A DNA stretch of 64,000 nucleotides. Source: Azoarcus_F sp048158365. Its GTDB lineage: Bacteria > Pseudomonadota > Gammaproteobacteria > Burkholderiales > Rhodocyclaceae. The DNA is taken from the NCBI GenBank assembly GCA_048158365.1, contig JBLLNL010000002.1; one strand, given 5' to 3'. The notes beneath the pieces were generated by a model. That model worked only from the letters and a program-made list of their open reading frames with translations, was not told the DNA's origin and searched no databases. Positions 7,787 to 16,947 of the stretch are shown in pieces (positions within the stretch are counted from its first letter, which is position 1; each line of letters starts with the position of its first letter). Made by a program: the position numbers and the translations under genes.

Positions 7787-8487
7787 GCGGACGATTCCTG
7801 CTCGACGGACAGGCGGTCGAGTTCGAGGAAGGGCAGACTATCCTGCAGGCGGCCCGCGTGGCCGGGCGCTATATTCCCTACCTGTGCTGGCACCCGGATT
7901 TTCCGCCGCACGGTTCGTGCAAGCTGTGCATCGTGAAGGTCGGTGGCCGCCATGTGTCGTCCTGCGCGCTGCAGGCGAAGGACGGCATGGAGGTCGAGAG
8001 CGACACGCCCGAGATCAACGGCGAGCGCCGCGCGCTGCTGCAGATGCTGTTCGTCGAGGGCAACCACTTCTGTCCGTCGTGCGAGAAGAGCGGCAACTGC
8101 CAGCTCCAGGCCCAGGCTTACGAGCTGGAGATGACCAGCGCGCGCTTCAACTACTTCTTCCCGATCCGCCCGGTCGATGCGTCCCACCCGGACATCGTGC
8201 TCGACTTCAACCGCTGCATCTTCTGCGAACTGTGCGTACGCGCGAGCCGGGACGTGGACCGCAAGAACGTGTTCGCGCTGACCAACCGCGGCATCCACAA
8301 GCACCTGGTCGTCAGTGCCGAGTCGGGCCGGCTGGGCGACACCGACTTCGCGGCCGACGATCTGGCCGCGAACATCTGCCCGGTCGGCGTGATCCTGCAC
8401 AAGCGGGTCGGTTTCGCGGTGCCGATAGGCGAGCGCGCCTACGACGAGAAGCCGATCAGCGTCGTCTCGATGGAGGCGGACAAATGA
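7783..8487 (+). CDS. hoxU: NAD-reducing hydrogenase diaphorase small subunit
   Basis: Iron-sulfur electron-transfer subunit between the hydrogenase dimer and HoxF. The ATG at 7783 overlaps the hoxF stop and gives 234 residues, the usual HoxU size. It has a plant-type [2Fe-2S] site (C35, C46, C49, C61), a NuoG-like His/Cys site (H95, C97, C100, C106), and RCIFCELCVRA plus ANICPVG (C145, C148, C151, C199) for a [4Fe-4S] cluster. All expected ligands are present. The stop overlaps the hoxY start by four bases, indicating translational coupling in the operon. Confidence 0.95.
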   Translation: MSGRFLLDGQAVEFEEGQTILQAARVAGRYIPYLCWHPDFPPHGSCKLCIVKVGGRHVSSCALQAKDGMEVESDTPEINGERRALLQMLFVEGNHFCPSCEKSGNCQLQAQAYELEMTSARFNYFFPIRPVDASHPDIVLDFNRCIFCELCVRASRDVDRKNVFALTNRGIHKHLVVSAESGRLGDTDFAADDLAANICPVGVILHKRVGFAVPIGERAYDEKPISVVSMEADK

Positions 8488-9029
8488 ACGAGCGCCCCAA
8501 GCTTCGTATCGCGACGACGTCGCTGGCCGGCTGCTTCGGCTGCCACATGTCCTTCCTCGACATCGACGAGCATCTGTTCGAACTGGCCCAGCGGGTCGAG
8601 TTCGACCGGTCCCCGCTGACCGACATCAAGAGCTGCGGCCCGTGCGACATCGGCCTGATCGAGGGCGGCGTATGCAATGCCGAGAACGTCCATGTGCTGC
8701 GCGAATTCCGGCGCAACTGCAAGACGCTGGTTGCGGTCGGGGCCTGCGCGATCAACGGCGGGCTGCCGGCGCAGCGCAATCACCTGGACCTCGGTGCCTG
8801 CCTGCAGGAGGTCTATCTGGCGCGCGACGGAATGGTGGATGCCGGCGTGCCGGACGACCCCGAACTGCCGCTGTTGCTCGACAAGGTGCATCCCATCCAC
8901 GAGGTCGTGCGGGTCGACTACTTCATTCCGGGCTGCCCGCCGTCGGGAGAGGCGATCTGGAAGTTCCTGTCGGACCTGATCGCCGGCAGAACGCCGCGCC
9001 TGCCGTATTCGATGCTGCATTTCGATTGA
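8484..9029 (+). CDS. hoxY: NAD-reducing hydrogenase small subunit
   Basis: Small subunit of the hydrogenase dimer, holding the proximal [4Fe-4S] cluster that takes electrons from the NiFe site in HoxH. The 181-residue protein lacks a Tat signal peptide, consistent with a cytoplasmic enzyme. The cluster ligands are visible as GCFGC (C17, C20), VGACAINGG (C88) and IPGCPPSG (C151). The ATG overlaps the hoxU stop. A 51-base gap separates it from hoxH. Confidence 0.95.
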   Translation: MNERPKLRIATTSLAGCFGCHMSFLDIDEHLFELAQRVEFDRSPLTDIKSCGPCDIGLIEGGVCNAENVHVLREFRRNCKTLVAVGACAINGGLPAQRNHLDLGACLQEVYLARDGMVDAGVPDDPELPLLLDKVHPIHEVVRVDYFIPGCPPSGEAIWKFLSDLIAGRTPRLPYSMLHFD

Positions 9030-9080
9030 TACCGCGATGCCAAAGCCGACCATCGCGCATCCGATGACTCGAGAACATTC

Positions 9081-10547
9081 ATGACTTCACCCTCGCTGGA
9101 AACCGCCGCCGACCGGGACTCGCTGCGTCGAGTCGTAATCGATCCCGTGTCCCGGGTCGAGGGCCACGGCAAGGTCACGCTGTTGCTCGACGAGCACGAC
9201 CAGGTCCGCGAGGCGCGGTTGCACATCGTCGAGTTCCGGGGCTTCGAGGTCTTCATCCAGGGGCGGCCCTACTGGGAGGTGCCGGTGATGGTTCAGCGGC
9301 TGTGCGGCATCTGTCCGGTCAGCCATCATCTGGCGGCCAGCAAGGCGTTGGATCATGTTGTGGGCGCACTGCCGCTGAGCGCGAGCGCCGAGAAGATGCG
9401 GCGGCTGATGCATTACGGGCAGATCCTGCAGTCGCATGCGCTGCATTTTTTCCACCTGTCGTCACCGGATCTGCTGTTCGGCTTCGAGTCGGAGGTCGGC
9501 AAGCGCAACATCGTCGGCGTCGCGGCCGAGCATCCCGACATCGCGCGTCAGGGCGTGTTGCTGCGCAAGTTCGGTCAGGAGGTGATCCGCGCCACCGCCG
9601 GCAAGCGCATCCACGGCACCGGGGCGGTGCCCGGCGGCATGAACCGCCACCTCGCGCCGGACGATCAGCGCATGCTGCGCGCCGAGGTCGCGAAAATGGT
9701 CGAATGGAGCCGCGCCGCGGTCGAGCTGGTGAAGCGCTTGCACCGCGCCGATCCAGGCCTGTATGACGCGTTCGGTACCTTCCCGTCGGGCATCATGAGC
9801 CTGGTGCGTGCCGACGGCGCGATGGACCTGTACGACGGGCAGTTGCGCTTTCGCGACGAGACCGGCGCGATCATCCTGGACAAGGTCGCCGACCAGGATT
9901 ACCGCGACGTCATCTGCGAACAGGTCAAGCCGTGGAGCTACATGAAGTTTCCGTTCATGCGCGATCGCGGCCCCGATGCAGGCTGGTACAAGGTCGGCCC
10001 GCTCGCGCGTGTGCAGAACTGCGATTTCATTCCAAGTCCGTTCGCCGAGGCGGAACGGCGGGAGTTCGTCGCGCACGGGCAGGGCGGGCTGATCCATGCG
10101 ACGCTGGCCTATCACTGGGCGCGCATGATCGAGATGCTGCATGCCGCCGAGGTGATCCGCGATCTGCTCGACGACGCGGATCTGCTCCAAGGCCCGCTGA
10201 TGAGCAGCGGCACGCGCAGTCGCGAGGGCGTGGGCATCATCGAGGCCCCGCGCGGCACGCTGATCCACCATTACCAGGTCGGCGAGGACGATCTGGTCAG
10301 CATGTGCAACCTGATCGTGTCGACCACGCACAACAACCAGGCCATGAACACTGCGATCCGCGCGGTCGCGCAGCGCTACCTGAACGGACGCAAGCTGACC
10401 GAGGGTCTGCTCAACCACATCGAGGTCGCGATCCGCGCGTTCGATCCGTGCCTGTCGTGCGCGACCCATGCGCTGGGACGAATGCCGCTGGTCCTGGAAC
10501 TCGAAGCACCCGACGGCCAGACGCTGGACAGGCGGGTGAAGGACTGA
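9081..10547 (+). CDS. hoxH: NAD-reducing hydrogenase large subunit (NiFe active site)
   Basis: Catalytic subunit carrying the NiFe(CN)2CO centre. The 488-residue product has both nickel-binding motifs: RLCGICPVSHH (residues 73-83, C75 and C78) and DPCLSCATH (455-463, C457 and C460). A 25-residue tail after His463 is the C-terminal extension that the HoxW endopeptidase removes during maturation. RVEGHGK near residue 25 is the conserved N-terminal motif. The stop overlaps the hoxW start as TGATG. Confidence 0.97.
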   Translation: MTSPSLETAADRDSLRRVVIDPVSRVEGHGKVTLLLDEHDQVREARLHIVEFRGFEVFIQGRPYWEVPVMVQRLCGICPVSHHLAASKALDHVVGALPLSASAEKMRRLMHYGQILQSHALHFFHLSSPDLLFGFESEVGKRNIVGVAAEHPDIARQGVLLRKFGQEVIRATAGKRIHGTGAVPGGMNRHLAPDDQRMLRAEVAKMVEWSRAAVELVKRLHRADPGLYDAFGTFPSGIMSLVRADGAMDLYDGQLRFRDETGAIILDKVADQDYRDVICEQVKPWSYMKFPFMRDRGPDAGWYKVGPLARVQNCDFIPSPFAEAERREFVAHGQGGLIHATLAYHWARMIEMLHAAEVIRDLLDDADLLQGPLMSSGTRSREGVGIIEAPRGTLIHHYQVGEDDLVSMCNLIVSTTHNNQAMNTAIRAVAQRYLNGRKLTEGLLNHIEVAIRAFDPCLSCATHALGRMPLVLELEAPDGQTLDRRVKD

Positions 10548-11071
10548 TGGCCCCCCCGCGCGTGGTCGTGATCGGGGTGGGCAATCCTTCACGCGGTGAC
10601 GATGCGCTCGGCCCGCTGCTGCTGGATCGGATCGAGGACGGTTTTCCCGGCGTCGTCGTGCGCCGCGACTTTCAGTTGCAGATCGAGCATTCACTGGACC
10701 TGTTCGGTGCGGATCTGGTGCTGTTCGTCGATGCAATCACCGGATCGGGCGCGCAGCGGATCGCATTCCACGAGATCCGGGCCAGGGCCAACGCGTCCGC
10801 ACTGAGCCATGCGGTGGCGCCGGAAGTGGTGCTGGACGTGTTCCTGCGAGTCTATGGTGAGCCAGCACCGCCGGCCTTCGTGCTGGGCTTGCGCGGGGAG
10901 ACGTTCGAACTCGGTGCGGACCTGTCGGCAATCGGTCGGGATGCGCTCGAGGCGGGGTGGGATCTGGTTCAGTCGCTGCTCGGTGCCCCCAGCCTGGCGA
11001 CATGGCGGGACCACGAGAAGCGCAACGGCCAGGCGATCCGGGCACCCGAGGGGCCGTGCAAGATCGCCTGA
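10547..11071 (+). CDS. hoxW: Hydrogenase maturation endopeptidase
   Basis: Processes the HoxH C-terminus after nickel insertion. The 174-residue protein opens with VVVIGVGNPSRGDDALGPLL, the HyaD/HoxW fold signature with its nickel-sensing acidic residue. It then has DLVLFVDAITGSG and the conserved His in SHAVAPEVVL. It starts within the hoxH stop (TGATG), so it is tightly coupled to its substrate. It is the last gene of hoxFUYHW. No hypABCDEF accessory genes lie in the window, so they must be elsewhere if the enzyme is assembled. Confidence 0.92.
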   Translation: MAPPRVVVIGVGNPSRGDDALGPLLLDRIEDGFPGVVVRRDFQLQIEHSLDLFGADLVLFVDAITGSGAQRIAFHEIRARANASALSHAVAPEVVLDVFLRVYGEPAPPAFVLGLRGETFELGADLSAIGRDALEAGWDLVQSLLGAPSLATWRDHEKRNGQAIRAPEGPCKIA

Positions 11072-11086
11072 GTGCGATCGCGGCGG

Positions 11087-11947
11087 TCAGCCGCGGGTGG
11101 CCACGCCCGGAAACAGCAACGCGAGATAGCCCGCCAGGTTGAGTTCGGCGGCTTCACGCAACTCGCCGAAAGCCTGCGGTTCAAGGTCGAGCGCGGCCCA
11201 GATCAGCGGAGCGATCGTATCCGCCGCCGCCTCGCTGGTCTCGCCCTTTCTGTCCGCCTCGATGATGCGGGTCGCGACGTTTAGCATCGCAGCCTCGTAG
11301 GTGAACTCGCCGGCGAGCCGGGGATTGTGCTGGGCGCCTATGATCTCGGCGAAACACGCGGGCAGGCGCCAGTGGTCCATCAGTGTCGCGCCGACCTCGG
11401 CGTGATCGCAGCCTATGAGGCGCTGTTCGACCTGGAACAAGGGTTCATTGGTTTCCTCGGCGAGCGCGCGCGCCTGGTCGGCGAGGGCCGGGACGGTCTG
11501 GTAGAGCACCAGATGGCCGAGATCGGCGAGCAGCCCGACCACCAGCAGGCGGTCGGCGGTGGGCTGTGCGCAGCGGCGACCGATCTCGCGCGCGGCGATG
11601 CCGCACAGCACACTGTCACGCCAGAAGCGGTTCATGTTCATGTGCTCCGGACGGATCCCGGCGAAGACCGAAGCGATCGACATCGCGAGTACCAGATCAT
11701 GGACCTGTTGCAGGCCCAGCAGCGTGACCGCGCGCTGCAGACTGTCGATCTTTCCGCCAAAGCCGTACAGCGCACTGTTGACGACCTGCAGCAAGCGTGC
11801 GGTCAGCGCGGGATCGGCCGATATCACGCCGGCGACGTCCGCCATCGAGCCGTCCGGCGCGTCCAGCACCTCGCGGATACGCAAGTAGACCGACGGCAAT
11901 GAGGTCAGCGCCTCGATATGGGCGACGAGTTCCTGGGACGAATGCAT
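11087..11947 (-). CDS. HDOD domain protein
   Basis: A 286-residue protein made mostly of one HDOD domain, a catalytically inactive HD-like helical domain found in bacterial signalling proteins. Recognisable parts are LPSVYLRIREVLD, VISADPALTARLLQVVNSALYGF and the central ISSLQRAVTLLGL-type segment, here IDSLQRAVTLLGLQQVHDL. A later GHLVLYQ...DHAEVGATLMDHWRLP region keeps the HD-superfamily helical pattern. No receiver, GGDEF or kinase domain is attached, so its signal input is unknown. It converges on hoxW with a 15-base gap. Confidence 0.9.
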   Translation of the reverse strand: MHSSQELVAHIEALTSLPSVYLRIREVLDAPDGSMADVAGVISADPALTARLLQVVNSALYGFGGKIDSLQRAVTLLGLQQVHDLVLAMSIASVFAGIRPEHMNMNRFWRDSVLCGIAAREIGRRCAQPTADRLLVVGLLADLGHLVLYQTVPALADQARALAEETNEPLFQVEQRLIGCDHAEVGATLMDHWRLPACFAEIIGAQHNPRLAGEFTYEAAMLNVATRIIEADRKGETSEAAADTIAPLIWAALDLEPQAFGELREAAELNLAGYLALLFPGVATRG

Positions 11948-11974
11948 CTGGCAATTCCTGCTTGGTTGCGCCGA

Positions 11975-12925
11975 TTATCGGTCATCGTGCATCCGACGTG
12001 AAGCGCCGCGTTGAAATGTGAGGGTTCGGGCCGGGAGTGGTTCGGGTTGAAGCGTGACATGATCGATGCCGTAGTCGGTGGCGAGCCCTGTCCGGATGCG
12101 CTCGAGCACGCCCGGCCAGTCGTCCATCCGGCGCAGCACGACATGTGCCGACAATGCCACGGTGTTCGAGTCGATCGACCACACATGCAGGTCGTGTACC
12201 GACACCACACCGTCGATGCTGGCCACGGACTGTCCGATGACCGGCAGTGAGAGTCCGTCCGGTACGCCCTCGAGCAGGGTATGGGTGGCGGATCGAAGCA
12301 GGCGCAAGGTCGCTGCCAGGATCAGGCCGCAGATCAGCATCGACAGCAGTGGATCGATCGGGTACCAATCGGTGAAATGGATGACCACGCCCGAGGCCAG
12401 CGCGGCGACCGAGCCGAGCAGGTCTCCGATAACATGCAGCAACGCGGCCCGGGTGTTGAGGTCGCTGTGGCCGCGTGAGATGATCCATGCGACCAGGACG
12501 TTCACCACCAGGCCGATCGCGGCGACCAGCATCACGGCCTCACCCCGCACGGGTTGCGGAGCGACCAGCCGCCCGATCGCATGCCAGACGATGATGCCGA
12601 CCACGAGCAGCATCAGCAGGCCATTGACGAGGCCGGCCAGTGTTTCGACCCTGCGCAGCCCGTACGAATGGCGCCTGGAGACCGGGCGGCCCGACAGATG
12701 GGCGGCGAGCGCGGCGAGCGCGAGCGCGAAGCTGTCGGTCACCATGTGGCCGGCATCGGACAGCAATGCCAGCGAGCCCGACCACCAGCCGGCCAGCGCC
12801 TCGACACCGGCGAAGCTCAGGGTCAGCGCGAGTGCGAGCAGCAGGCGCGCCCTGGACGACGGCGGGCCGTGATGATGACCGGCGTGGTGCCCATGATCGT
12901 GGGTGTGTCGACCGGCTTCGCTCAT
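11975..12925 (-). CDS. Cation diffusion facilitator family metal exporter
   Basis: Proton-driven inner-membrane exporter of Zn2+ or a related metal. The 316-residue protein begins with a His-rich segment (HTHDHGHHAGHHHG) and has six predicted membrane segments. The transport-site motifs are present: SDAGHMVTD (H60, D64) in the second helix and HVIGDLLG in the fifth. The HxxxD/HxxxD combination is typical of zinc transporters such as ZitB. A C-terminal cytoplasmic domain follows (VHDLHVWSID). An upstream in-frame ATG at 13003 would add 26 residues with little hydrophobicity; neither start has a strong ribosome-binding site. Confidence 0.92.
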   Translation of the reverse strand: MSEAGRHTHDHGHHAGHHHGPPSSRARLLLALALTLSFAGVEALAGWWSGSLALLSDAGHMVTDSFALALAALAAHLSGRPVSRRHSYGLRRVETLAGLVNGLLMLLVVGIIVWHAIGRLVAPQPVRGEAVMLVAAIGLVVNVLVAWIISRGHSDLNTRAALLHVIGDLLGSVAALASGVVIHFTDWYPIDPLLSMLICGLILAATLRLLRSATHTLLEGVPDGLSLPVIGQSVASIDGVVSVHDLHVWSIDSNTVALSAHVVLRRMDDWPGVLERIRTGLATDYGIDHVTLQPEPLPARTLTFQRGASRRMHDDR

Positions 12926-13024
12926 CGGGTGTTCGGGCAGGCGGCCATCGACGTCATCTCGGGGTAACGGGTTTGCAGCAGCATTCGGTGCCGATACCGG
13001 CATTTTCGGAATAAGGTGATCAGT

Positions 13025-13879
13025 ATGCGCATAATCAGCTGGAACATACAGTGGGGCCGAGGGGCGGACGGGTGCGTCGATCTGGCGCGTACGGTGGCGA
13101 CCTTGAAGACCATGGGTGAGGCGGACGTGATCTGCCTGCAGGAGGTCGCGCAGAATGTGCAGGGATTGCCCGGCGGCGACTGCGAGGACGAGGTCGCGCT
13201 GCTCGCGGCAGCCTTTCCGGAGCATGAAGCGGTTTTTGCGGCAGGGGTCGATGTGCCTGCGTCGGCCGGCGGGCGGGCGCGATTCGGCAACATGGTGCTG
13301 TCGCGTGTGCCGGTCGAGCAGGTGTTTCGCCACTTGCTGCCGTTTCCGGCCGATGCGTCGGTACCCGGCATGCAGCGATCTTGCATCGAGGTGGTGGTGC
13401 GAAGACCCGGCGGGCCGCTGCGTGTGCTGACCACCCACCTGGAATACTACTCGTCACGTCAGCGGCGCGCGCAGATCGGCGCCCTGCGTGCGTTGCAGGA
13501 AGAGGTGTTCGGTCACGCCGGCCTTGCACCCGCGCCGACCAGGGAAGACAACCCGGTGTTCGCATTCCGCCCACGTCCTGTTTCCGCGGTGCTGTGCGGC
13601 GATTTCAACTGCGAGCCGGGCTCGTCCGATCACCAGGCCCTGGCGATGCCGCCGTTCACGTCCGGCGCGGGCTGGCGGGATGTCTGGCCGCTCGCCCATG
13701 CGCTCGAGCCCCATCATCCGACGGTCGGACTGCACGGGGCCGAGTGGCCGGATCGTGCCTATTGCTGCGACTTTTTCTGGGTGTCGGAAGATCTTGCGTA
13801 CAAGGTGGTCGATGTCGTCGTGCAGGCCGACACCGCGGCGTCCGACCATCAGCCGATCATGCTGGAACTGCGCGACTGA
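13025..13879 (+). CDS. Endonuclease/exonuclease/phosphatase (EEP) family protein
   Basis: A 284-residue member of the metal-dependent EEP superfamily. The motifs occur in order: IISWNIQWG at the N-terminus, VICLQEV with the metal-binding Glu, TTHLEYYS, LCGDFNCEP and the C-terminal SDHQPIMLEL. Substrates in this superfamily range from DNA to phospholipids, and nothing here narrows it. The ATG at 13025 is preferred over a GTG at 13016 because AAGG lies at a normal distance before it. It is divergent from the CDF exporter. Confidence 0.9.
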   Translation: MRIISWNIQWGRGADGCVDLARTVATLKTMGEADVICLQEVAQNVQGLPGGDCEDEVALLAAAFPEHEAVFAAGVDVPASAGGRARFGNMVLSRVPVEQVFRHLLPFPADASVPGMQRSCIEVVVRRPGGPLRVLTTHLEYYSSRQRRAQIGALRALQEEVFGHAGLAPAPTREDNPVFAFRPRPVSAVLCGDFNCEPGSSDHQALAMPPFTSGAGWRDVWPLAHALEPHHPTVGLHGAEWPDRAYCCDFFWVSEDLAYKVVDVVVQADTAASDHQPIMLELRD

Positions 13880-13902
13880 GCGTGCGCGATCGGCCGGCTG
13901 CG

Positions 13903-14697
13903 TCAGGTCGGCGGCAGCGGTTCGACCAGGTCGCGGTAGGCGTGCCAGGTCGCATGGCCGATGATGGGCATCAGCACCACCAGGCCAAGATGAAAGGTCA
14001 TGAAGCCGATCAGCGTCAGGCTGACGACCACCAGCGCCCACACGAACAAGGTGCCCGGATTGCGTAGCAGCGTGCCGACGCTGCCCAGCATCGACGTGAT
14101 CGCGTCCTGGTTGCGGTCGAGCATCAGCGGGATGGAGACCACGCTGATCGAGAATGCGATGGTCGCGAACACGAAACCGACGCCGAAATAGACCAGCAGG
14201 AACTCGACGTTCTCGAGCTTGACGACCTGGGCCAGGAAGCCGGTCAGATTCGGCACCTCGGTCGTGTAGAACAGCGCGAAGATCACCAGCGACGCACGCG
14301 CCCAGACCAGGAACACGACCCCCAGCACGACCGCGAAGATCCCGATGTTGCCGGCGTTTCGCTTCCATACGGTGAGCGTCGGAGCGAGCGAACATTCGAG
14401 CCCATGCTCGCGTCGCCGGCTGAGCTCGTACAGGCCCATCGCGAGGAAGGGGCCCAGCAGCAGGAATCCCGAAGCCATCGCCATCGTGTATTCATACGCA
14501 TGCTCGAACACGAAGGTGATCAGCAGGCCCATGGCTGCGAAACAGAAACCGTAGAACAGGCTCGGAATCGGGCATGAGATCAGATCCGAGACACCCCGTT
14601 TCAGCCACCGCAGCGGCGAACCGGCCGGTACGTCCCTGGGCTTGGGAAACGGCAGCCCTGCGTCCTCTTCGATCTTTACGTTGTTCGACTGCGACAT
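13903..14697 (-). CDS. DUF2189 domain integral membrane protein
   Basis: A 264-residue protein with a short polar N-terminus (MSQSNNVKIEEDAGLPFPKP) and about six hydrophobic segments. The segments SPLRWLKRGVSDLISCPIPSLFYG and GFLLLGPFLAMGLYELSRRRE are characteristic of the DUF2189 family, whose function is unknown. The C-terminus holds VVLMPIIGHATWHAYRDLV. The start follows a good AGGAGAG ribosome-binding site. Members are sometimes found near cytochrome oxidase genes; that context is absent here. Confidence 0.87.
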   Translation of the reverse strand: MSQSNNVKIEEDAGLPFPKPRDVPAGSPLRWLKRGVSDLISCPIPSLFYGFCFAAMGLLITFVFEHAYEYTMAMASGFLLLGPFLAMGLYELSRRREHGLECSLAPTLTVWKRNAGNIGIFAVVLGVVFLVWARASLVIFALFYTTEVPNLTGFLAQVVKLENVEFLLVYFGVGFVFATIAFSISVVSIPLMLDRNQDAITSMLGSVGTLLRNPGTLFVWALVVVSLTLIGFMTFHLGLVVLMPIIGHATWHAYRDLVEPLPPT

Positions 14698-14791
14698 CGA
14701 TGTCTCTCTCCTGTCAGGGTTTTGGGGCCGTCTGCAGCGGTCGGCGTTGCGCGATCGCGGCCAGGTGAGCTGCCGGCCGTCCGCGTTGGGC

Positions 14792-15610
14792 TTATCGTTG
14801 TAGCAGAAAACTCCGTATTGCATCGGTCAATGCCTCCGGCGCTTCGGCCATCATCGCATGCCCCGAATCGTCGAGCATAATCATACGCGGTCCACCTGCG
14901 GCATTGGCAAGTGCCTGGCGCAGCGCCTGCGTGGCCCGCAGCGGCGTCATCTGGTCGCGTCCGCCGCAGATCATCGCGACCGGGGTACGGACCGAGGCGG
15001 CCGCCGTGAGCCCCCCGGCATATGCGTCGCACGCGGCCAGGTCGGTCGCGAGTACGCCTTCGCGCTGGCGTTCCATCAGCCGCTGATTCAGTCCGGTCAG
15101 CACCATGCCGGGCGACGGACTGCGTCCGAGCCTGTGTGTGGGCGAGTACGACCACTGATTGATCATCGCGTGGGCCACCGGGCGATCGTTTTGGGCGGCC
15201 TCCAGCAGTGCGGCAGCGACCGGCATCGGTGCGACGCTGCCGACCAGGATCAGGCGGCCGACACGATCCGGATGACGTGAAGCGGTGTGCAGCGCGATCA
15301 GCGAGCCCATGCTGTGCCCGACCAACGCCGCGTCGGCGACATCGAGATCGGCAAGCAGGCAGGCCAGCCAGTCGGCAAGGGCTTCGATGCTGTCCAGCGC
15401 GACGCCGCCCGACCGTCCGTGACCGGGAAGATCGGGCGCGAGGACGGAAAAACCATGATGGGCGAGGCTGCGGGCCTGGTGGTTCCACACGCTGTGGTCA
15501 TGGCCCGCGCCATGAACCAGCACCGCCACCGGGGCGCCCGCGTCGAACGGGCGTCCGCCCGAGTACATATGGACCGGATGACCGGCGATCTCGCGCTCCA
15601 TGGCGCTCAT
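14792..15610 (-). CDS. Alpha/beta hydrolase
   Basis: A 272-residue hydrolase with the full fold signature: VLVHGAGHDHSVW (oxyanion region), APDLPGHGRS, and the nucleophile elbow GHSMGS with Ser100. The acid is probably the Asp of CGGRDQMTP and the base the His of DDSGHAMM. The substrate is not evident. Its start overlaps the stop of the upstream MetY-like gene by ATGA, so the two are translationally coupled. That suggests a linked role, perhaps in an ester- or thioester-related step of sulfur amino-acid metabolism, but this is inference. Confidence 0.88.
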   Translation of the reverse strand: MSAMEREIAGHPVHMYSGGRPFDAGAPVAVLVHGAGHDHSVWNHQARSLAHHGFSVLAPDLPGHGRSGGVALDSIEALADWLACLLADLDVADAALVGHSMGSLIALHTASRHPDRVGRLILVGSVAPMPVAAALLEAAQNDRPVAHAMINQWSYSPTHRLGRSPSPGMVLTGLNQRLMERQREGVLATDLAACDAYAGGLTAAASVRTPVAMICGGRDQMTPLRATQALRQALANAAGGPRMIMLDDSGHAMMAEAPEALTDAIRSFLLQR

Positions 15611-16917
15611 CCCTCCTTCTTCATCGCGCGCGAGACCGCCTGCAAGCCGCGATCCAGGTCTTCGAGCAGGTCGTCCGAATGCTCCAGACCGACCGAAAGC
15701 CTGACCGTACCTTCGCTGATTCCGGCCTGTGCGAGTGCTTCGGCGGTCATGCGGAAATGCGTGGTGCTGGCCGGATGAATGACAAGTGACTTGGCATCGC
15801 CAACGTTGGCGAGGTGGGAAAACACCTGCAAGGCCTCGATGAAGGTCCGGCCGGCCTCGCGTCCGCCCTTGAGCACGAAGGACATCACCGCGCCTGCACC
15901 CTGCGGCAACAGTCGCCTCGCGAGGGCATGGCCCGGATCGCCGGGAAGACCAGGATAGGCCACCCGCTCGACCAGCGGATGCGCGGCCAGATGTTCGGCG
16001 ACCGCCTGCGCGTTGGCGACATGGGCGCGCATGCGCAAGGGCAGGGTTTCGATGCCCTGCAGGATCTGGAACGCGTTCATCGGCGACAGACAGGCGCCGA
16101 AGTCTCGCAAGCCTTCCCGCCGTGCCCTGAGCAGAAAGGCCGCGATCGGCGACTCCTCGGCGAAATCCATACCGTGGAATCCGTCGTAGGGTTCGGTCAG
16201 CGTCGGAAACAGTCCGGAGGCCTCCCAGTCGAAACAGCCGCCATCGACCAGCACACCACCGACCGCCACGCCATGGCCACCCAGAAATTTGGTCGCCGAG
16301 TGCATGACCAGGTCGGCGCCCAGGTCCAGGGGTCTCTGCAGGCAGGGCGTGACCAGCGTCGCATCGATCATCAGCGGCACGCGATGCGCATGGGCGATGT
16401 CCGCTACGACCGGAATGTCGAGCACGTCCAGCCCCGGATTGCCGATCGACTCGCCAAACAGCAGGCGGGTCTCGGGCCGGATCGCCGCTCGCCAGGCATC
16501 GGCATCGCAAGGATCGACGAAGGTGGTGGTGATGCCGAAGCGGGGCAGCGTATAGCTCAGCAGGTTGTGCGAGCCTCCGTACAGCGCATTGGCCGCGACG
16601 ACATGTCCGCCGGCGCCCATTAGCGTGCAGATCGCCAGATGCAGCGCCGCCTGCCCGCTGGCGACCGAGATCGCGCCGACGCCCCCCTCCAGCGCGGCGA
16701 CACGCTCTTCCAGCACCGCGTTGGTCGGGTTCGATATGCGCGAATAGACATGCCCGGGGCGTTCCAGATTGAACAGTGCGGCGGCCTGGTCCGCGTCGGG
16801 AAACACGTAGCTGGTGGTGAAGTAGATCGGTGTCGCGCGCGCGCCGAAGTCTGCGTCCGGGCTTTGTCCGGCGTGCAGGGCGAGCGTTTCGGGCTGGGGC
16901 GGATTGGGTCGGGTCAT
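15607..16917 (-). CDS. PLP-dependent trans-sulfuration enzyme, O-acetylhomoserine sulfhydrylase-like
   Basis: A 436-residue Cys/Met metabolism PLP enzyme. It shows TPIYFTTSYVFPDADQAAALF, YSRISNPTNAVLEERVAALEGG, SGQAALHL, a phosphate-binding ALYGGSHNLL region, and HSATKFLGGHG with the PLP lysine K210. The length of about 430 residues and the FDWEASG...PYDGFHG insertion fit the MetY group (O-acetylhomoserine plus sulfide to homocysteine) better than the shorter cystathionine gamma-synthases. A methionine gamma-lyase-like activity cannot be excluded from sequence alone. It overlaps the downstream hydrolase by four bases. Confidence 0.87.
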   Translation of the reverse strand: MTRPNPPQPETLALHAGQSPDADFGARATPIYFTTSYVFPDADQAAALFNLERPGHVYSRISNPTNAVLEERVAALEGGVGAISVASGQAALHLAICTLMGAGGHVVAANALYGGSHNLLSYTLPRFGITTTFVDPCDADAWRAAIRPETRLLFGESIGNPGLDVLDIPVVADIAHAHRVPLMIDATLVTPCLQRPLDLGADLVMHSATKFLGGHGVAVGGVLVDGGCFDWEASGLFPTLTEPYDGFHGMDFAEESPIAAFLLRARREGLRDFGACLSPMNAFQILQGIETLPLRMRAHVANAQAVAEHLAAHPLVERVAYPGLPGDPGHALARRLLPQGAGAVMSFVLKGGREAGRTFIEALQVFSHLANVGDAKSLVIHPASTTHFRMTAEALAQAGISEGTVRLSVGLEHSDDLLEDLDRGLQAVSRAMKKEG

Positions 16918-16947
16918 GGACGGGATCGGTGGGTGAGCGTGGTGCGA

